Shown here: in pieces, positions 1 to 9,090 of the stretch
Layout: the number at the start of each line of letters is the position of its first letter
Numbering within the stretch: position 1 is the stretch's first letter
NCBI GenBank assembly: GCA_958431815.1
Contig: CAUASB010000001.1
Coordinates: 62,001 to 126,000 of the forward strand
Length of the DNA stretch: 64,000 nt
Direction of reading: 5' to 3'
Source of the DNA: an uncultured Eggerthella sp.
GTDB taxonomy: Bacteria > Actinomycetota > Coriobacteriia > Coriobacteriales > Eggerthellaceae
Program-made: the position numbers and the translations under genes
The notes under the pieces: generated by a model
Told to the model about the DNA's origin: nothing
Databases searched by the model: none
Seen by the model: the letters and a program-made list of their open reading frames with translations, nothing else

Positions 1-850
1 CGCGCACCCGCATCGAACCGTCTTCCACCGCTTCGGCATCCACGTCTTTGCCGAAGCGGTCTATCACGGTGTTGATAGCGGGCGCTTTCACCAGCAAAGT
101 AACCAACACCGGATCTCCGCTGTACATGCCGAACACTCGTTCCTGGTACTTCTTCACGTCGAATTGCGCCGTGCGCGCATTGCTCGTCGCGTCTTCTTCG
201 GAAACATCGATGTCTTTCATACGGTCAACACGGTAATTGGTCGTGCCCTGGTGCTTGTCGTTCCAAGCAACCAGGTAATAACAGTCGTCCATATACACCA
301 GGTGCAAAGGGGTTTCCACGTAGTAGTCGCCGTTATGCTGCAGAACAGCCTGCTTACGGTTGTCGTACTTGAAGTAATGGAACTGCACTTTCTTCTTGGC
401 GGAAATAGCACGCTGGATGGCATCAAGGTTGTAGAATACCGATTCATTTTGCGAGCGAATACGCCCTTCAACATGAAGGCGCTTCCTCAGGTTTTCCGCC
501 ATGTACTTGCTGCCAAGCTTGCCGATGGCTTTCACCAATGTGCCCGATTTACGTTCCGTAAGAAAGCGCGAAGACTGAACGGCGTCGGCCAAAAGGAGTA
601 GCTCGGTTTTTTCGAATTTGTGCGATGCCAACCCGTATTCGACAGGCGCACGTTGGTACTTCTCGATGTCGTAGCCATACTCCTTCAAGCACTTTATATC
701 GCGGTAGAGCGTTTTCCGCTCAACGGTAATGCCCAGCTCCGCCAACCGCTCTATCAGCTGCGGGCCGGTAAGGCCATGCTTTTCATCGGTTTCGGTTTCA
801 AAGATTTGAGCCAAGTACATCAGCTTCAGTTTTTGCACCGTGGTTGCCAT
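1..850 (-). CDS. WYL-domain transcriptional regulator, C-terminus beyond the window
   Basis: The reading frame opens at an ATG at 850 and runs off the left edge with no stop, so about 283 residues are visible. The N-terminal ~70 residues look like an HTH_11-type winged helix (motif VERKTLYRDIKCLKEYGYDI). Residues ~135-215 carry a WYL domain, including YYVETPLHLVYMDDCYYLVAW. WYL regulators of the YafY type bind DNA through the HTH and sense a ligand or nucleic acid through WYL. It is followed in the window by a converging transcription unit end (terminator 905-939), so it is probably transcribed alone. The target genes cannot be seen. Confidence 0.9.
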   Translation of the reverse strand, partial: MATTVQKLKLMYLAQIFETETDEKHGLTGPQLIERLAELGITVERKTLYRDIKCLKEYGYDIEKYQRAPVEYGLASHKFEKTELLLLADAVQSSRFLTERKSGTLVKAIGKLGSKYMAENLRKRLHVEGRIRSQNESVFYNLDAIQRAISAKKKVQFHYFKYDNRKQAVLQHNGDYYVETPLHLVYMDDCYYLVAWNDKHQGTTNYRVDRMKDIDVSEEDATSNARTAQFDVKKYQERVFGMYSGDPVLVTLLVKAPAINTVIDRFGKDVDAEAVEDGSMRVR

Positions 851-884
851 ACCGCACCCTTTCACTGCCAGCCAACTGGGAACT

Positions 885-901
885 TTTATGTACATCATAA
901 A
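885..901. promoter_or_regulatory. Palindrome upstream of the WYL regulator
   Basis: TTTATG-TACAT-CATAAA is a 6+6 bp inverted repeat 35 bp upstream of the WYL gene start. It sits where a promoter or autoregulatory operator would be. This is inference from position and symmetry only. Confidence 0.35.
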
Positions 902-904
902 GCA

Positions 905-939
905 AAAAGGAGGACAGCCCCAGGGGCCATCCTCCTTTT
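905..939 (-). terminator. Rho-independent terminator of the MHS-type MFS gene
   Basis: Arms AAAAGGAGGA and TCCTCCTTTT form a 10 bp stem with a GC-rich loop. On the minus strand the hairpin is followed by T residues. It separates the MFS gene ending at 989 from the WYL gene. Confidence 0.8.
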
Positions 940-988
940 GAACATCGCAACTTGGTTTGCCGCTTGTCAATTCAGTTGCGTATAGATC

Positions 989-2323
989 CTACTTCTCGTA
1001 GTCAACATCCTTGCTTTCGCGGAAGAACAGCAGCGCAACCAGGGAAACCACTGCCATACCGCCCAGATACCAACCAAGCGACATGATGCCGAAGTTCAGA
1101 ACAAGGGCCGATGCGATGGTGGGAGCAAAAGCGCCGCCGAGAATTGCCGCCAGGTTATAGGAAAGACCAGAGCCGCAATAACGTACATGTGCCGGGAACA
1201 ATTCGGGCAGGTACGAACCGGTGGGTCCGAAGATTGCGCCCATGCACATGAAGCCGACGCACAGGAACACCATTACGTTCAATGCACTATGCGCAGAAAG
1301 CAGAGCCGGAGCGAACAGGGCGAACACGAACGTTGCTGCCGTTGCCGTCATAACAACGGGCTTGCGGCCAAGACGATCAGCGCCCAGGCACCCAACAACG
1401 ATGAACGCCGCAAAGAAGAACACCGAAACCATCTGCATACCAAGGTACTGCTGCTGCGTGAAGCCCAGGGTCGAAACGCCATAGGAAAGCGACCAAGTAC
1501 CCAGAACGTAGAAAAGCGTATAGGTGATGCTTACCGCACAGGTGCCAAGAACAACCTGCCTCCAGTTGTGGCGGAGAAGCGTTGCCAGCGGCATCTTAAC
1601 GGTACGGTTTTCTTTCTGGGCCTTCTGGAATACCGGGGTTTCCGTCATGCGAAGGCGAACGATGAGGCCAACTACTACCAGCAAAGCGGAAAGCAGAAAC
1701 GGGATGCGCCAGCCCCAGGCAACCATGGCATCGGTAGGCAGCGTCGAGTCAAGCAGAAGGTTCACACCGTAAGCGCAGAAGAAGCCAATGGGAGCGCCCA
1801 TGTTCGGGAACGATCCGTACAGAGCTCGCTTGCCCTTCGGAGCGTTTTCCGTGGCAACCAGCGCCGCGCCCGACCATTCGCCGCCAAGACCCAAGCCCTG
1901 GCAAGCGCGGCATACGCACAGAAGAACAACAGACGTGGGACCAAGCACCTCGTAGCCGGGAAGCAGGCCAACCACAAACGTTGCGATGCCCATCAGCATC
2001 AGGGCAACTACCAGCGTCTTCTTGCGCCCCAGCCTATCGCCGAAGTGGCCAAACAGAAGCGAGCCGAACGGACGAGCCAAAAACGACACCGCAAAGGTCA
2101 CAAACGAAAGCAGCGTTGCCAACACCGGATCGGACTTCGCAACATCGGTAAAGAAGATCAGACCGAAATAGCTTGCCGCCGCAATGCTGTAGCAGTAGTT
2201 GTCGTAGAACTCAATGGCGGTGCCCACCATCGAGGCTGCCACGATTTCCGCGGTGGAATTCCGTTTCTTGGATTCGACGCCCACAGGCGCCATGGTTGAT
2301 GCCGTTGCTGCTGTGCTAGACAT
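989..2323 (-). CDS. MFS transporter, metabolite:H+ symporter (ShiA/ProP/YhjE-like)
   Basis: 444 residues, the usual length for the MHS subgroup of the major facilitator superfamily, with about 12 hydrophobic segments. Visible family signatures are GTAIEFYDNYCY in TM1, the loop 2-3 motif FGHFGDRLGRKKTL and the amphipathic RACQGLGLGGEWSGA segment. Proteins of this group import small carboxylates or zwitterions such as shikimate, proline or betaine; the substrate here cannot be read. The ATG at 2323 has an AGAAGGAGAAAG ribosome-binding site directly upstream. The gene has its own terminator (905-939) and is preceded by a terminator for the next gene, so it is probably monocistronic. Confidence 0.9.
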   Translation of the reverse strand: MSSTAATASTMAPVGVESKKRNSTAEIVAASMVGTAIEFYDNYCYSIAAASYFGLIFFTDVAKSDPVLATLLSFVTFAVSFLARPFGSLLFGHFGDRLGRKKTLVVALMLMGIATFVVGLLPGYEVLGPTSVVLLCVCRACQGLGLGGEWSGAALVATENAPKGKRALYGSFPNMGAPIGFFCAYGVNLLLDSTLPTDAMVAWGWRIPFLLSALLVVVGLIVRLRMTETPVFQKAQKENRTVKMPLATLLRHNWRQVVLGTCAVSITYTLFYVLGTWSLSYGVSTLGFTQQQYLGMQMVSVFFFAAFIVVGCLGADRLGRKPVVMTATAATFVFALFAPALLSAHSALNVMVFLCVGFMCMGAIFGPTGSYLPELFPAHVRYCGSGLSYNLAAILGGAFAPTIASALVLNFGIMSLGWYLGGMAVVSLVALLFFRESKDVDYEK

Positions 2324-2426
2324 TCCGCTTTCTCCTTCTTTTCCTTCGTTTCGTGAACCATTGAAATGCGGTTTCGGACAAGAAGGCTGTTTGAAGAACG
2401 CGGCATGCGCTGTTCCGGCAATAAAA

Positions 2427-2462
2427 AATCCGGAAGCCGTTTCTTTAAACAGCCTCCGGATT
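2427..2462 (-). terminator. Terminator downstream of the SotB-like MFS gene
   Basis: AATCCGGA and TCCGGATT arms enclose a loop that itself pairs partly. On the minus strand the hairpin is followed by TTTTTA. It would end transcription of the carrier gene that finishes at 2880, about 420 bp further upstream. Confidence 0.65.
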
Positions 2463-2470
2463 CAAAACCA

Positions 2471-2501
2471 TCAGCTGCCCGATCAGGGTTCGGGCAGCTG
2501 A
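2471..2501. other. Perfect 12 bp inverted repeat, strong hairpin
   Basis: TCAGCTGCCCGA (2471-2482) and TCGGGCAGCTGA (2490-2501) pair perfectly around a 7 nt loop. It lies 8 bp from the terminator at 2427-2462, within the 556 bp gap 2324-2879. It has no T-tract, so it may be an operator, an mRNA-stabilising hairpin or a second terminator element. Nothing else recognisable was seen in that gap. Confidence 0.6.
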
Positions 2502-2879
2502 CTTTGAGCAACCCGAGCCCTAAATAATGGAGCTGATAATTTCGATATGCAGGTTGCGGTAGTTCAACAGTTCGTCCTAACGTCCAAGCGCCTAAGCGCT
2601 CTCTCCGAACGCCCCTTGCGTTCGATGGCTTTATAATCGTCCTTTCGCCGAACAATACAACCGGTTACGGCATTCGGATCGTACTTCATCACATTTTCTG
2701 GACATTTCCGAAACACAGGCGAAATAAAGCCTGATGGAAGCGGCGCTCATGATTTCGCACAAAGGAACTTGTTTGAGCCGCTGCATTCGGGCAGTCGATG
2801 GAATACGCAAACAAGGAGATGCGCACCGCGGAAAAGGTAGTCGATAAGACACACCCAGGGCAGCAACCCTGGCCACAAG

Positions 2880-4064
2880 TTATTTAACGGGATATTTCTT
2901 CAGCCTATGCACCGCCACAATCAGGCAGAACAGGATCGAAACCACGCCGAGAGCACCACCGGCATAGAACACGTTGGCAATGCCCAGCGTGTTCACCACC
3001 TGACCGCCAAGCAAAGCGCCCGTGCCAATGCCGAAGTTGAAGATGCCCGAGAAAAAGGCCATGGCAACCGTTTCCTCTTCGTCGGAGGAAACGTTAATGA
3101 TCTCGGCCTGGTACACCACGCTCACCGATGCGCCGCAGATACCCCACAGCACCACAACGCCCACAACGGCCACAACACCCATGCCTGCCGCTGCGTGCAT
3201 CAAGAGCAAGGCAACCGGCACACCGATAGTGATAGCTCGGAAGAACGCGAAGCGGTAGCGCGGGTACAGCTTCGAGCACAGCAGGCTGCCGATGATACTT
3301 GCCACACCGAACACGGAAAGCACCATGGTAACCACGTCGTTTGCCAAACCGGCTATCTGCAGCAAGAACGGCTCGATGTAGCTGTAGCCCGTGTAGTAGC
3401 CCCATGCATACAGCGCCGTAAGAATGAACAGCGCAACCAAACCCTTGTTCTGGAACAGCCCCGGCAACTGCGAAACGCTGAACGGCTCGGCGCCGGGCAC
3501 CCACGGCAACGTGATAAGCAAGTAAATCAACAGAATCGCTGTGATTACCGCAACAATGGCGAAGGTAAGGCGCCAACCCACGGCAAGGCCGATGGCACGG
3601 CCCAGCGGCAAGCCGATAATGCCCGCAACCGCCGTACCCGTTTCCACCAAGCTCAAGGCAAGGGCGCGCTTGTTCTGCGGAACAAGGCGCACGGCGATAG
3701 GCGCTGCAATAGCCCAGAAAACGGAATGGGCACACGCCACCACCAGGCGCGATGCCATAAGCATCCAATAACTTGCCGAAACCGCAGTAAGCACCTGCCC
3801 CACCAAAAACACCACAATGACCACCAACATAAGCCTGCGGAAATCAAGGCGCGTTGCCACGATCATCAGCGGCACCGAAAGAATCATAACCGCCCAAGCG
3901 TACACCGAAACCAACATGCCCGTGGTTGCCTCGGAAGTGCCAAAGGTATGTCCAATATCGGTAAGCAAACCAACCGGCATGAACTCGGAAGAATTGAACA
4001 CGAATGCCGCGATGGCAATGCCCGCGAGCGCAAGCCACTGCTTGCCGGTCATTTCCTGGGACAA
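2880..4064 (-). CDS. MFS transporter, sugar-efflux (SotB/AraJ-like) subgroup
   Basis: About 394 residues with 12 predicted membrane spans. The N-terminal segment FNSSEFMPVGLLTDIG is characteristic of the SotB/AraJ/YdhP drug and sugar efflux subgroup of MFS. I chose the TTG at 4064 because GTAGGAGCG lies at the right distance before it. The frame is open to a TTG at 4082, but that start would swallow the ribosome-binding site. An ATG at 4052 is the other option. The likely role is export of a sugar, arabinoside or drug; the substrate is unknown. It is transcribed alone towards the hairpins in 2427-2501. Confidence 0.86.
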   Translation of the reverse strand: MSQEMTGKQWLALAGIAIAAFVFNSSEFMPVGLLTDIGHTFGTSEATTGMLVSVYAWAVMILSVPLMIVATRLDFRRLMLVVIVVFLVGQVLTAVSASYWMLMASRLVVACAHSVFWAIAAPIAVRLVPQNKRALALSLVETGTAVAGIIGLPLGRAIGLAVGWRLTFAIVAVITAILLIYLLITLPWVPGAEPFSVSQLPGLFQNKGLVALFILTALYAWGYYTGYSYIEPFLLQIAGLANDVVTMVLSVFGVASIIGSLLCSKLYPRYRFAFFRAITIGVPVALLLMHAAAGMGVVAVVGVVVLWGICGASVSVVYQAEIINVSSDEEETVAMAFFSGIFNFGIGTGALLGGQVVNTLGIANVFYAGGALGVVSILFCLIVAVHRLKKYPVK

Positions 4065-4298
4065 AAGTACGCTCCTACCCAATCGAAAGAAACTAAAACG
4101 AAGCTATTCTAGACCGAGCGCCCAAAGCATCTGTCCAAGTCAAGCCAACAGGGCAACAACTACAGAATTGAAGCGCGTAGCACGCTGCAACGCCTTTTCG
4201 GCAGACGCCGTACTCGCCCGAAATCATAAAACAACGCCGAAAAAAAGAAGCGGACGAAACGCCCGCCTCCCCTGTGCGCACATGCTGTTTCGACAAAC

Positions 4299-5951
4299 TT
4301 ATTCGGCTTCCCCTGTTGGCTTCGCCTCTTCAAGTGCACGAGCTTCCTCCAGTGCCGCAAACTTGGCCTTCATGGTTGGGTTCTTCCGTGTGAGCTTCTT
4401 GATGGTAAGGTCTTGCGCCTTGTCATTTGCCAAACGCAAGTTGCGCTCGCTGCCGAGCAACGCGTCCTTCGTTTTCTGCAGATGGTCGATGGTCTTATCG
4501 ATTTCATCGATGGCCGTTTGGAACTTGCGGCTTGCCAAATCGTAGTTGCGAGCGAACTTCGTCTTGAAATCTTCCATCGAGTTCTCGAAGTTGGTGATGT
4601 CGATGTTCTGGTTGCGTACCTCGGCAAGCTCGGTTTTGTACTGCAAGGCAGAAAGTGCCGCGTTGCGCAGAATTGAGATGATGGGAATGAAGAACTGCGG
4701 ACGAATCACGTACATCTTTTCGTAACGGTAGCTCACATCCACAATGCCCTCGTTGTACAGTTCGCTGTCGGGCTCAAGCATGGTGCACAAAACGGCGTAC
4801 TCGCACTTCTTCTTCTTTCGATCGGAGTCGAGCTTGGCAAAGAAATCCTCGTTCTTGTGCTTGGTGCGGGTCTCATCGTTTTCGTTCTTCATCTCGAACA
4901 TGATGGAAACCACTTCTTCGCCTGTTTCGGGGTCGGTTTCACGGAACACGAAATCACCCTTGGTGCCTTCCACCACCTCGTTGTCTTTCTCGAAGTAGGC
5001 ATGGGGGAACGCCGTGGCGCGGATCTTGTTGAACTCCGTTTCGCAATGGCGCTCCAGCGATTCGCCCACCATCTTGGTAGAAAGACGCGCCTTCATTTCC
5101 TTTACGCGGGCAATTTCCTCGTCCTTGTACTTGATAAGCTCGTCTTTGGCCGAAAGCTCGTTGGCCATCTTTTCACGCAAGGCAGCCTTTTCCTGCTCTG
5201 CCTGGGCCTGTTGCAGCTTCACCTGCGCGGCAAGCTCGTCGCGCTGGCGCTCGACAGCAGCACGCGCCTCGGTAACGGCAAGCTCTTTCTGTGCCTTGAA
5301 CTGCTGCGTCTGCGATTCGATCTGCTGCTTCTGGGCCGCAATGGTCTGCTGGAGCTTAGCCGATTCCTCAGCAGCAGCGCGAGCGCTTTGTGCCTGCTCG
5401 GCCGCCATTTTCTGAGTGTATTCCTGCGCTTGCGATTCCAGCTGCTGTTTGAAGGCACTCTGCTGCGAGGCCACCTGCTGACGCAGCGCGGCAATCTCGG
5501 CATCGCGCTGGGCGGTAGCGTCGGACAAAAGCCTTTCATGCTCCGCCTTGGCAACACGGTTTTCGGCATCGTGGTCGGCAGAAAGCTTTTCCACCGTCGC
5601 TTTCAGCTGAGCGATTTCCGCCTGCTTCTTGGCCAAGGCGGCCTCAAGCTCGTTGGCATGTTCCAGCTCCGAAGATTTTTCCGCCTGCTGCCGTTCTCGT
5701 TTTTCGGCAACAAGCTGGGTTTCCAACTCCGCGATGCGCGCATCGCGCTGGACAGCTTGTGCCTGGGCGTCCTGCTGCGCCTTGGCAACCGCAAGCTTCA
5801 CCTCCTGCGCGTTTTGGGCCTTCAGCATCCCTTCGCGCTGAGCCACTTCCTTGTCGAACTCGGCAGTGCGAACCTGCCTTAAAATGTCGGCGAACCCGCG
5901 TTCGTCAACCTGAAACACCTCGCCACAGTGCGGGCACTTGATTTCGTTCAT
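4299..5951 (-). CDS. DUF2130 coiled-coil protein with N-terminal zinc-ribbon half
   Basis: 550 residues. The N-terminus begins MNEIKCPHCGEVFQVDERGF, with one CxxC knuckle. Residues ~35-285 are a long Ala/Gln/Glu/Lys-rich coiled coil. Residues ~290-440 form the conserved DUF2130 (COG4487) domain, with the pattern GDFVFRE...IMFEMKNE. That D...E-x-K arrangement resembles a PD-(D/E)XK nuclease core. The family has no firm biochemical role, and DNA-linked or phage-related functions are only suspected. A short coiled coil follows to the C-terminus. It is transcribed alone, divergent from gpmA. Confidence 0.85.
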   Translation of the reverse strand: MNEIKCPHCGEVFQVDERGFADILRQVRTAEFDKEVAQREGMLKAQNAQEVKLAVAKAQQDAQAQAVQRDARIAELETQLVAEKRERQQAEKSSELEHANELEAALAKKQAEIAQLKATVEKLSADHDAENRVAKAEHERLLSDATAQRDAEIAALRQQVASQQSAFKQQLESQAQEYTQKMAAEQAQSARAAAEESAKLQQTIAAQKQQIESQTQQFKAQKELAVTEARAAVERQRDELAAQVKLQQAQAEQEKAALREKMANELSAKDELIKYKDEEIARVKEMKARLSTKMVGESLERHCETEFNKIRATAFPHAYFEKDNEVVEGTKGDFVFRETDPETGEEVVSIMFEMKNENDETRTKHKNEDFFAKLDSDRKKKKCEYAVLCTMLEPDSELYNEGIVDVSYRYEKMYVIRPQFFIPIISILRNAALSALQYKTELAEVRNQNIDITNFENSMEDFKTKFARNYDLASRKFQTAIDEIDKTIDHLQKTKDALLGSERNLRLANDKAQDLTIKKLTRKNPTMKAKFAALEEARALEEAKPTGEAE

Positions 5952-6008
5952 ATTCGGCTCCTAAAACATGCAGCTGTTTTGTTCAATCATAGCAACATCT
6001 GTTCCCTT

Positions 6009-6032
6009 AACTGTCCATGGCAATGTACAGTT
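6009..6032. promoter_or_regulatory. Inverted repeat in the DUF2130/gpmA divergent region
   Basis: AACTGT (6009-6014) and ACAGTT (6027-6032) form a short inverted repeat between the divergent starts. It could be an operator; there is no other support. Confidence 0.25.
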
Positions 6033-6232
6033 GAAGCTTTTTTCGGGAAAAGGAGCACCGTCCAACGAAAGCACGGCAACGCTCCCCGACCACTACTCCC
6101 GTTGCAGACGAAATCGTCATACTGAATATGTTGCACGGCAGCAAAGCAAGGCACAAGGCTATTGCATGTGCTGCGTGCGATTCGATAAACCTGGGGCACG
6201 CCCCTGAAAAACAGCGAGAAAGCGAAGGAATC

Positions 6233-6991
6233 ATGACCGATTCGACCATGCAACTCGTGCTTGTTCGCCATGGCGAAAGCGAATGGAACAAGCTGAACCT
6301 CTTCACCGGTTGGATGGATGTAGACCTGTCCGACACGGGCCGCAAAGAGGCTACCGAAGGCGGCCGCGCCCTTGCGGAAGCCGGTTTCGACTTCGACGTG
6401 TGCTACACCTCGTATCTGAAGCGCGCCATCCACACCTTGAACCATATCTTGCAGGCAATGGATCGCGAATGGCTTCCCGTGAACAAGACCTGGCGTTTGA
6501 ACGAGCGCCACTACGGTGCCCTACAGGGCCTGAACAAGGCGGAAACCGCCGCGAAGTACGGCGAAGAGCAGGTTAAGATCTGGCGCCGCAGCTTCGATGT
6601 ACGTCCGCCTGCCTTGACTGAAGACGACGAGCGCAACCCGCGCCTTATGGCCCCCTACCGCAACGCCCCGGCCGACGAAATGCCCCTGGCAGAATGCCTG
6701 AAGGACACCATCGCTCGCGCATGGCCCTACTTCCAACAGGAAATCGAGCCCCAGATGCGTGCCGGCAAGCGCGTGCTCATCGTAGCTCACGGCAACTCCC
6801 TGCGCGCACTGGTAAAGCAGTTCGACAAGCTTTCCGACGACGAGATCGTGGGCGTGAACATCCCCACGGGCGTGCCGCTGGTATACACCTTCGACCAGGA
6901 CTTCAACGTGCTGGACAAGAAATACGTCGGCGACGAGGAAACCATCAACGCCAAGATCAACGCTGTGGCAAACCAGGGCAAGGCCAAGTAG
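6233..6991 (+). CDS. gpmA: 2,3-bisphosphoglycerate-dependent phosphoglycerate mutase
   Basis: 252 residues, the normal size for dPGM. It interconverts 3- and 2-phosphoglycerate in glycolysis and gluconeogenesis in the cytoplasm. The catalytic phospho-histidine lies in LVRHGESEWN (His13). It is followed by the family's NLFTGWMDVDLSDTG, and later by RLNERHYGALQGLNKAE and VLIVAHGNSLRALVK with the second catalytic His. The frame is open further upstream, but the ATG at 6233 has GCGAAGGAATC before it and gives the family N-terminus. Its 3' end abuts repeat copy A1. Confidence 0.97.
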   Translation: MTDSTMQLVLVRHGESEWNKLNLFTGWMDVDLSDTGRKEATEGGRALAEAGFDFDVCYTSYLKRAIHTLNHILQAMDREWLPVNKTWRLNERHYGALQGLNKAETAAKYGEEQVKIWRRSFDVRPPALTEDDERNPRLMAPYRNAPADEMPLAECLKDTIARAWPYFQQEIEPQMRAGKRVLIVAHGNSLRALVKQFDKLSDDEIVGVNIPTGVPLVYTFDQDFNVLDKKYVGDEETINAKINAVANQGKAK

Positions 6992-7170
6992 TTGCGCTGT
7001 TCTACGAACAGCGCAACGTCCGAATGAGACGTTGCGACGCTGCGCGGGATTCTAACGGCACAGGGAAACCTCAAGGCCCCAAGGGCGGCACAAAGGCCAG
7101 CCCTTGGGGCCTTTCGCTTCCCCTGTACTCGTTAGAATCCCGCTCGCTGTTTTACTGGCGTATACCCAGG
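6992..7170 (+). repeat. Family A structured repeat, copy A1
   Basis: It begins directly after the gpmA stop with a hairpin, TTGCGCTGTTC/GAACAGCGCAA (6992-7002/7006-7016). A long hairpin follows, running from GCGGGATTCTAACG to CGTTAGAATCCCGC and closed by AAGGCCCCAAGGGC/GCCCTTGGGGCCTT around the loop GGCACAAAGGCCA. The conserved 3' tail TTTACTGGCGTATACCCAG ends the unit. It shares this layout with copies at 38265, 49094 and 49965. A terminator (7186-7223) follows, so it could be transcribed as the gpmA 3' UTR. Confidence 0.85.
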
Positions 7171-7185
7171 CTTTCTAAGAAAACC

Positions 7186-7223
7186 AAAGAGCCCGTAACC
7201 TCTTTCCAGATTACGGGCTCTTT
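7186..7223 (+). terminator. Terminator downstream of gpmA and repeat A1
   Basis: AAAGAGCCCGTAA and TTACGGGCTCTTT form a 13 bp stem followed by T residues. Confidence 0.88.
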
Positions 7224-7261
7224 TCGTGCGTTCGGAAAGAGCTTCATCCTATCGCTAAGCC

Positions 7262-7305
7262 CGCTTTCACCCCATCCGCACTCGCTAGAGCCTCGCTCGC
7301 TGTTT
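7262..7305 (+). repeat. Family A fragment (3' half only)
   Basis: The stretch CCCATCCGCACTCGCTAGAG followed by CTCGCTCGCTG aligns with the right arm of family A, closest to copy A2 (CCCATCTGCACTCGCCAG...). It has no left arm here and looks like a decayed or partial copy. Confidence 0.6.
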
Positions 7306-7333
7306 CGTCCAATAATGCAAGTCGGTGTTAACT

Positions 7334-7365
7334 AAAAAGGGAACCTCGTTTGAGGTTCCCTTTTT
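7334..7365. terminator. Bidirectional terminator between gpmA/A1 and ettA
   Basis: AAAAAGGGAACCTC and GAGGTTCCCTTTTT form a 14 bp perfect stem with a 4 nt GTTT loop. It has A- and T-tracts on both sides and sits just downstream of the ettA stop. Confidence 0.93.
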
Positions 7366-7369
7366 GTTG

Positions 7370-9049
7370 CTAATCGCGCGTCAGCTTACGATGCAGGCGA
7401 TGCGGCTTGGCGGCTTCTTCGCCTAGGCGCTCGATCTTGTTCTTCTGGTACGAATCGAAGTTGCCCTCGAACCAATACCAGTTGCCCGGGTTCTCGTCGG
7501 TACCCTCCCATGCCAGGATATGCGTGGCAATGCGGTCGAGGAACATACGGTCATGGCTGGTAATAACCGCACAACCCGGGAACGCCAAAAGCGCTTCTTC
7601 CAAGCTTTCCAGCGTTTCAACGTCCAAGTCGTTCGTGGGTTCGTCGAGCAGCAGCAGGTTACCGCCTTGCTTCAAGGTAAGCGCCAGGTTCAAGCGGTTG
7701 CGCTCACCACCGGAAAGCACCCCGGCTGGCTTCTGCTGGTCAGAGCCCTTGAAGCCGAAGTTGGCCACATAGGCGCGGCTGGGAATTTCCGTTTCGCCCA
7801 CACGAATGTAGTCGAGTCCATCGGAAACCACTTCCCACAGCGTCTTCTTCGGGTCGAGGCCTTCGCGGTTCTGATCGACGTAGGAAATCTTCACGGTTTC
7901 GCCCAGCTCAAGCGTGCCGCTGGTTACCGGCTCCTTGCCCACAATCATCTTGAACAAGGTAGACTTGCCCACACCGTTGGGGCCGATAACGCCCACGATG
8001 CCGTTACGCGGCAAGCTAAAGGAAAGGTCGTCGATCAGCACGCGGCCACCGAATTGCTTGTGCAGGTGCTCCACTTCCAGAACCTTCGAACCCAAACGCG
8101 GACCAACGGGGATGCTAATGGCAGTGAAATCAACACCCTGGGCGCTGCGAGCCTCGGCTTCCATCTGCTCATAGCGCTCCAAACGCGCCTTGTTCTTGGC
8201 CTGGCGCGCCTTCGGGCTGCTGCGCACCCATTCCAGCTCGTTCTTCATGCGCTTGGCAAGTTTTGCCTGCTGCTGGCCCTGCGCTTCCAAGCGGGCAGCC
8301 TTCGTTTCCAGGTACGTGGAGTAGTTGCCCTTGTACGGGTACAAATGGCCGCGGTCAACTTCGCAGATCCACTCGGCAACATTGTCCAAGAAGTAGCGAT
8401 CGTGCGTTACGGCGAGCACCGCACCGGGATAACGATGCAGGAACTGCTCCAACCACAGCACCGATTCGGCATCCAAATGGTTGGTGGGCTCGTCGAGCAG
8501 CAGCAGATCGGGGGCTTCGAGCAGCAGCTTGCACAGCGCAACACGCCTGCGCTCGCCGCCAGAAAGTACCTTTACGGGCGCATCGGGGTCAGGGCACTGC
8601 AGCGCATCCATAGCCTGGGAAAGCTGACTGTCCAAATCCCAGCCATTTGCCGCATCGATTTCGTTTTGCAGGGTGCCCATCTCTTCCATCAGGGCATCGA
8701 AATCGGCATCGGGGTCGGCCATTTCGGCACCGATGGCATTGAAGCGCTCCACCTTGGCAAGCACGTCGGCGAAGGCCATGCGGATATTCTCGATAACCGT
8801 CGCGTCTTCGTCCAGCGGAGGCTCCTGCTGCAGAATGCCCACGGTATACCCTGGGGTTAGACGAGCGTCACCTGCGGAAACATCTTCCAAACCCGCCATA
8901 ACCTTCAACAGCGTAGACTTGCCCATGCCGTTGGGGCCCACTACACCGATCTTGGCGCCAGGATAGAAGGAAAGCGTCACATCGTCCAAAATGACCTTGT
9001 CGCCGTGGGCTTTGCGCGCCTGGTACATCTGATAAATGAATTCAGCCAC
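7370..9049 (-). CDS. ettA: ABC-F ATPase, energy-dependent translational throttle protein EttA
   Basis: About 559 residues with two ABC nucleotide-binding domains and no membrane spans, as in ABC-F proteins. EttA binds the ribosomal E site and gates entry into elongation according to the ATP/ADP ratio. Walker A motifs are GPNGMGKST and GPNGVGKST. Both signature motifs LSGGERRR and LSGGERNR are present, and Walker B/D-loops end in LLLDEPTNHLD and LLLDEPTNDLD. The linker region around RSSPKARQAKNKARLERYEQ matches the EttA type. The GTG at 9049 fits the family N-terminus and has AAAGGA six bases upstream; the frame extends to an ATG at 9064 that would include this site. Confidence 0.95.
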   Translation of the reverse strand: MAEFIYQMYQARKAHGDKVILDDVTLSFYPGAKIGVVGPNGMGKSTLLKVMAGLEDVSAGDARLTPGYTVGILQQEPPLDEDATVIENIRMAFADVLAKVERFNAIGAEMADPDADFDALMEEMGTLQNEIDAANGWDLDSQLSQAMDALQCPDPDAPVKVLSGGERRRVALCKLLLEAPDLLLLDEPTNHLDAESVLWLEQFLHRYPGAVLAVTHDRYFLDNVAEWICEVDRGHLYPYKGNYSTYLETKAARLEAQGQQQAKLAKRMKNELEWVRSSPKARQAKNKARLERYEQMEAEARSAQGVDFTAISIPVGPRLGSKVLEVEHLHKQFGGRVLIDDLSFSLPRNGIVGVIGPNGVGKSTLFKMIVGKEPVTSGTLELGETVKISYVDQNREGLDPKKTLWEVVSDGLDYIRVGETEIPSRAYVANFGFKGSDQQKPAGVLSGGERNRLNLALTLKQGGNLLLLDEPTNDLDVETLESLEEALLAFPGCAVITSHDRMFLDRIATHILAWEGTDENPGNWYWFEGNFDSYQKNKIERLGEEAAKPHRLHRKLTRD

Positions 9050-9090
9050 AAAGATTCCTTTCACGAGGGATGCTGGTGGCCAGCGTTTAC

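Noticed and set aside
1187..2299. Long plus-strand open frame antisense to the MHS-type MFS gene
   Set aside because: Composition-driven shadow of a GC-rich gene; protein is rich in Arg, Gln and His with no family features. The same holds for 2907-4112, 4857-5882, 10467-13739 and 54889-56328.
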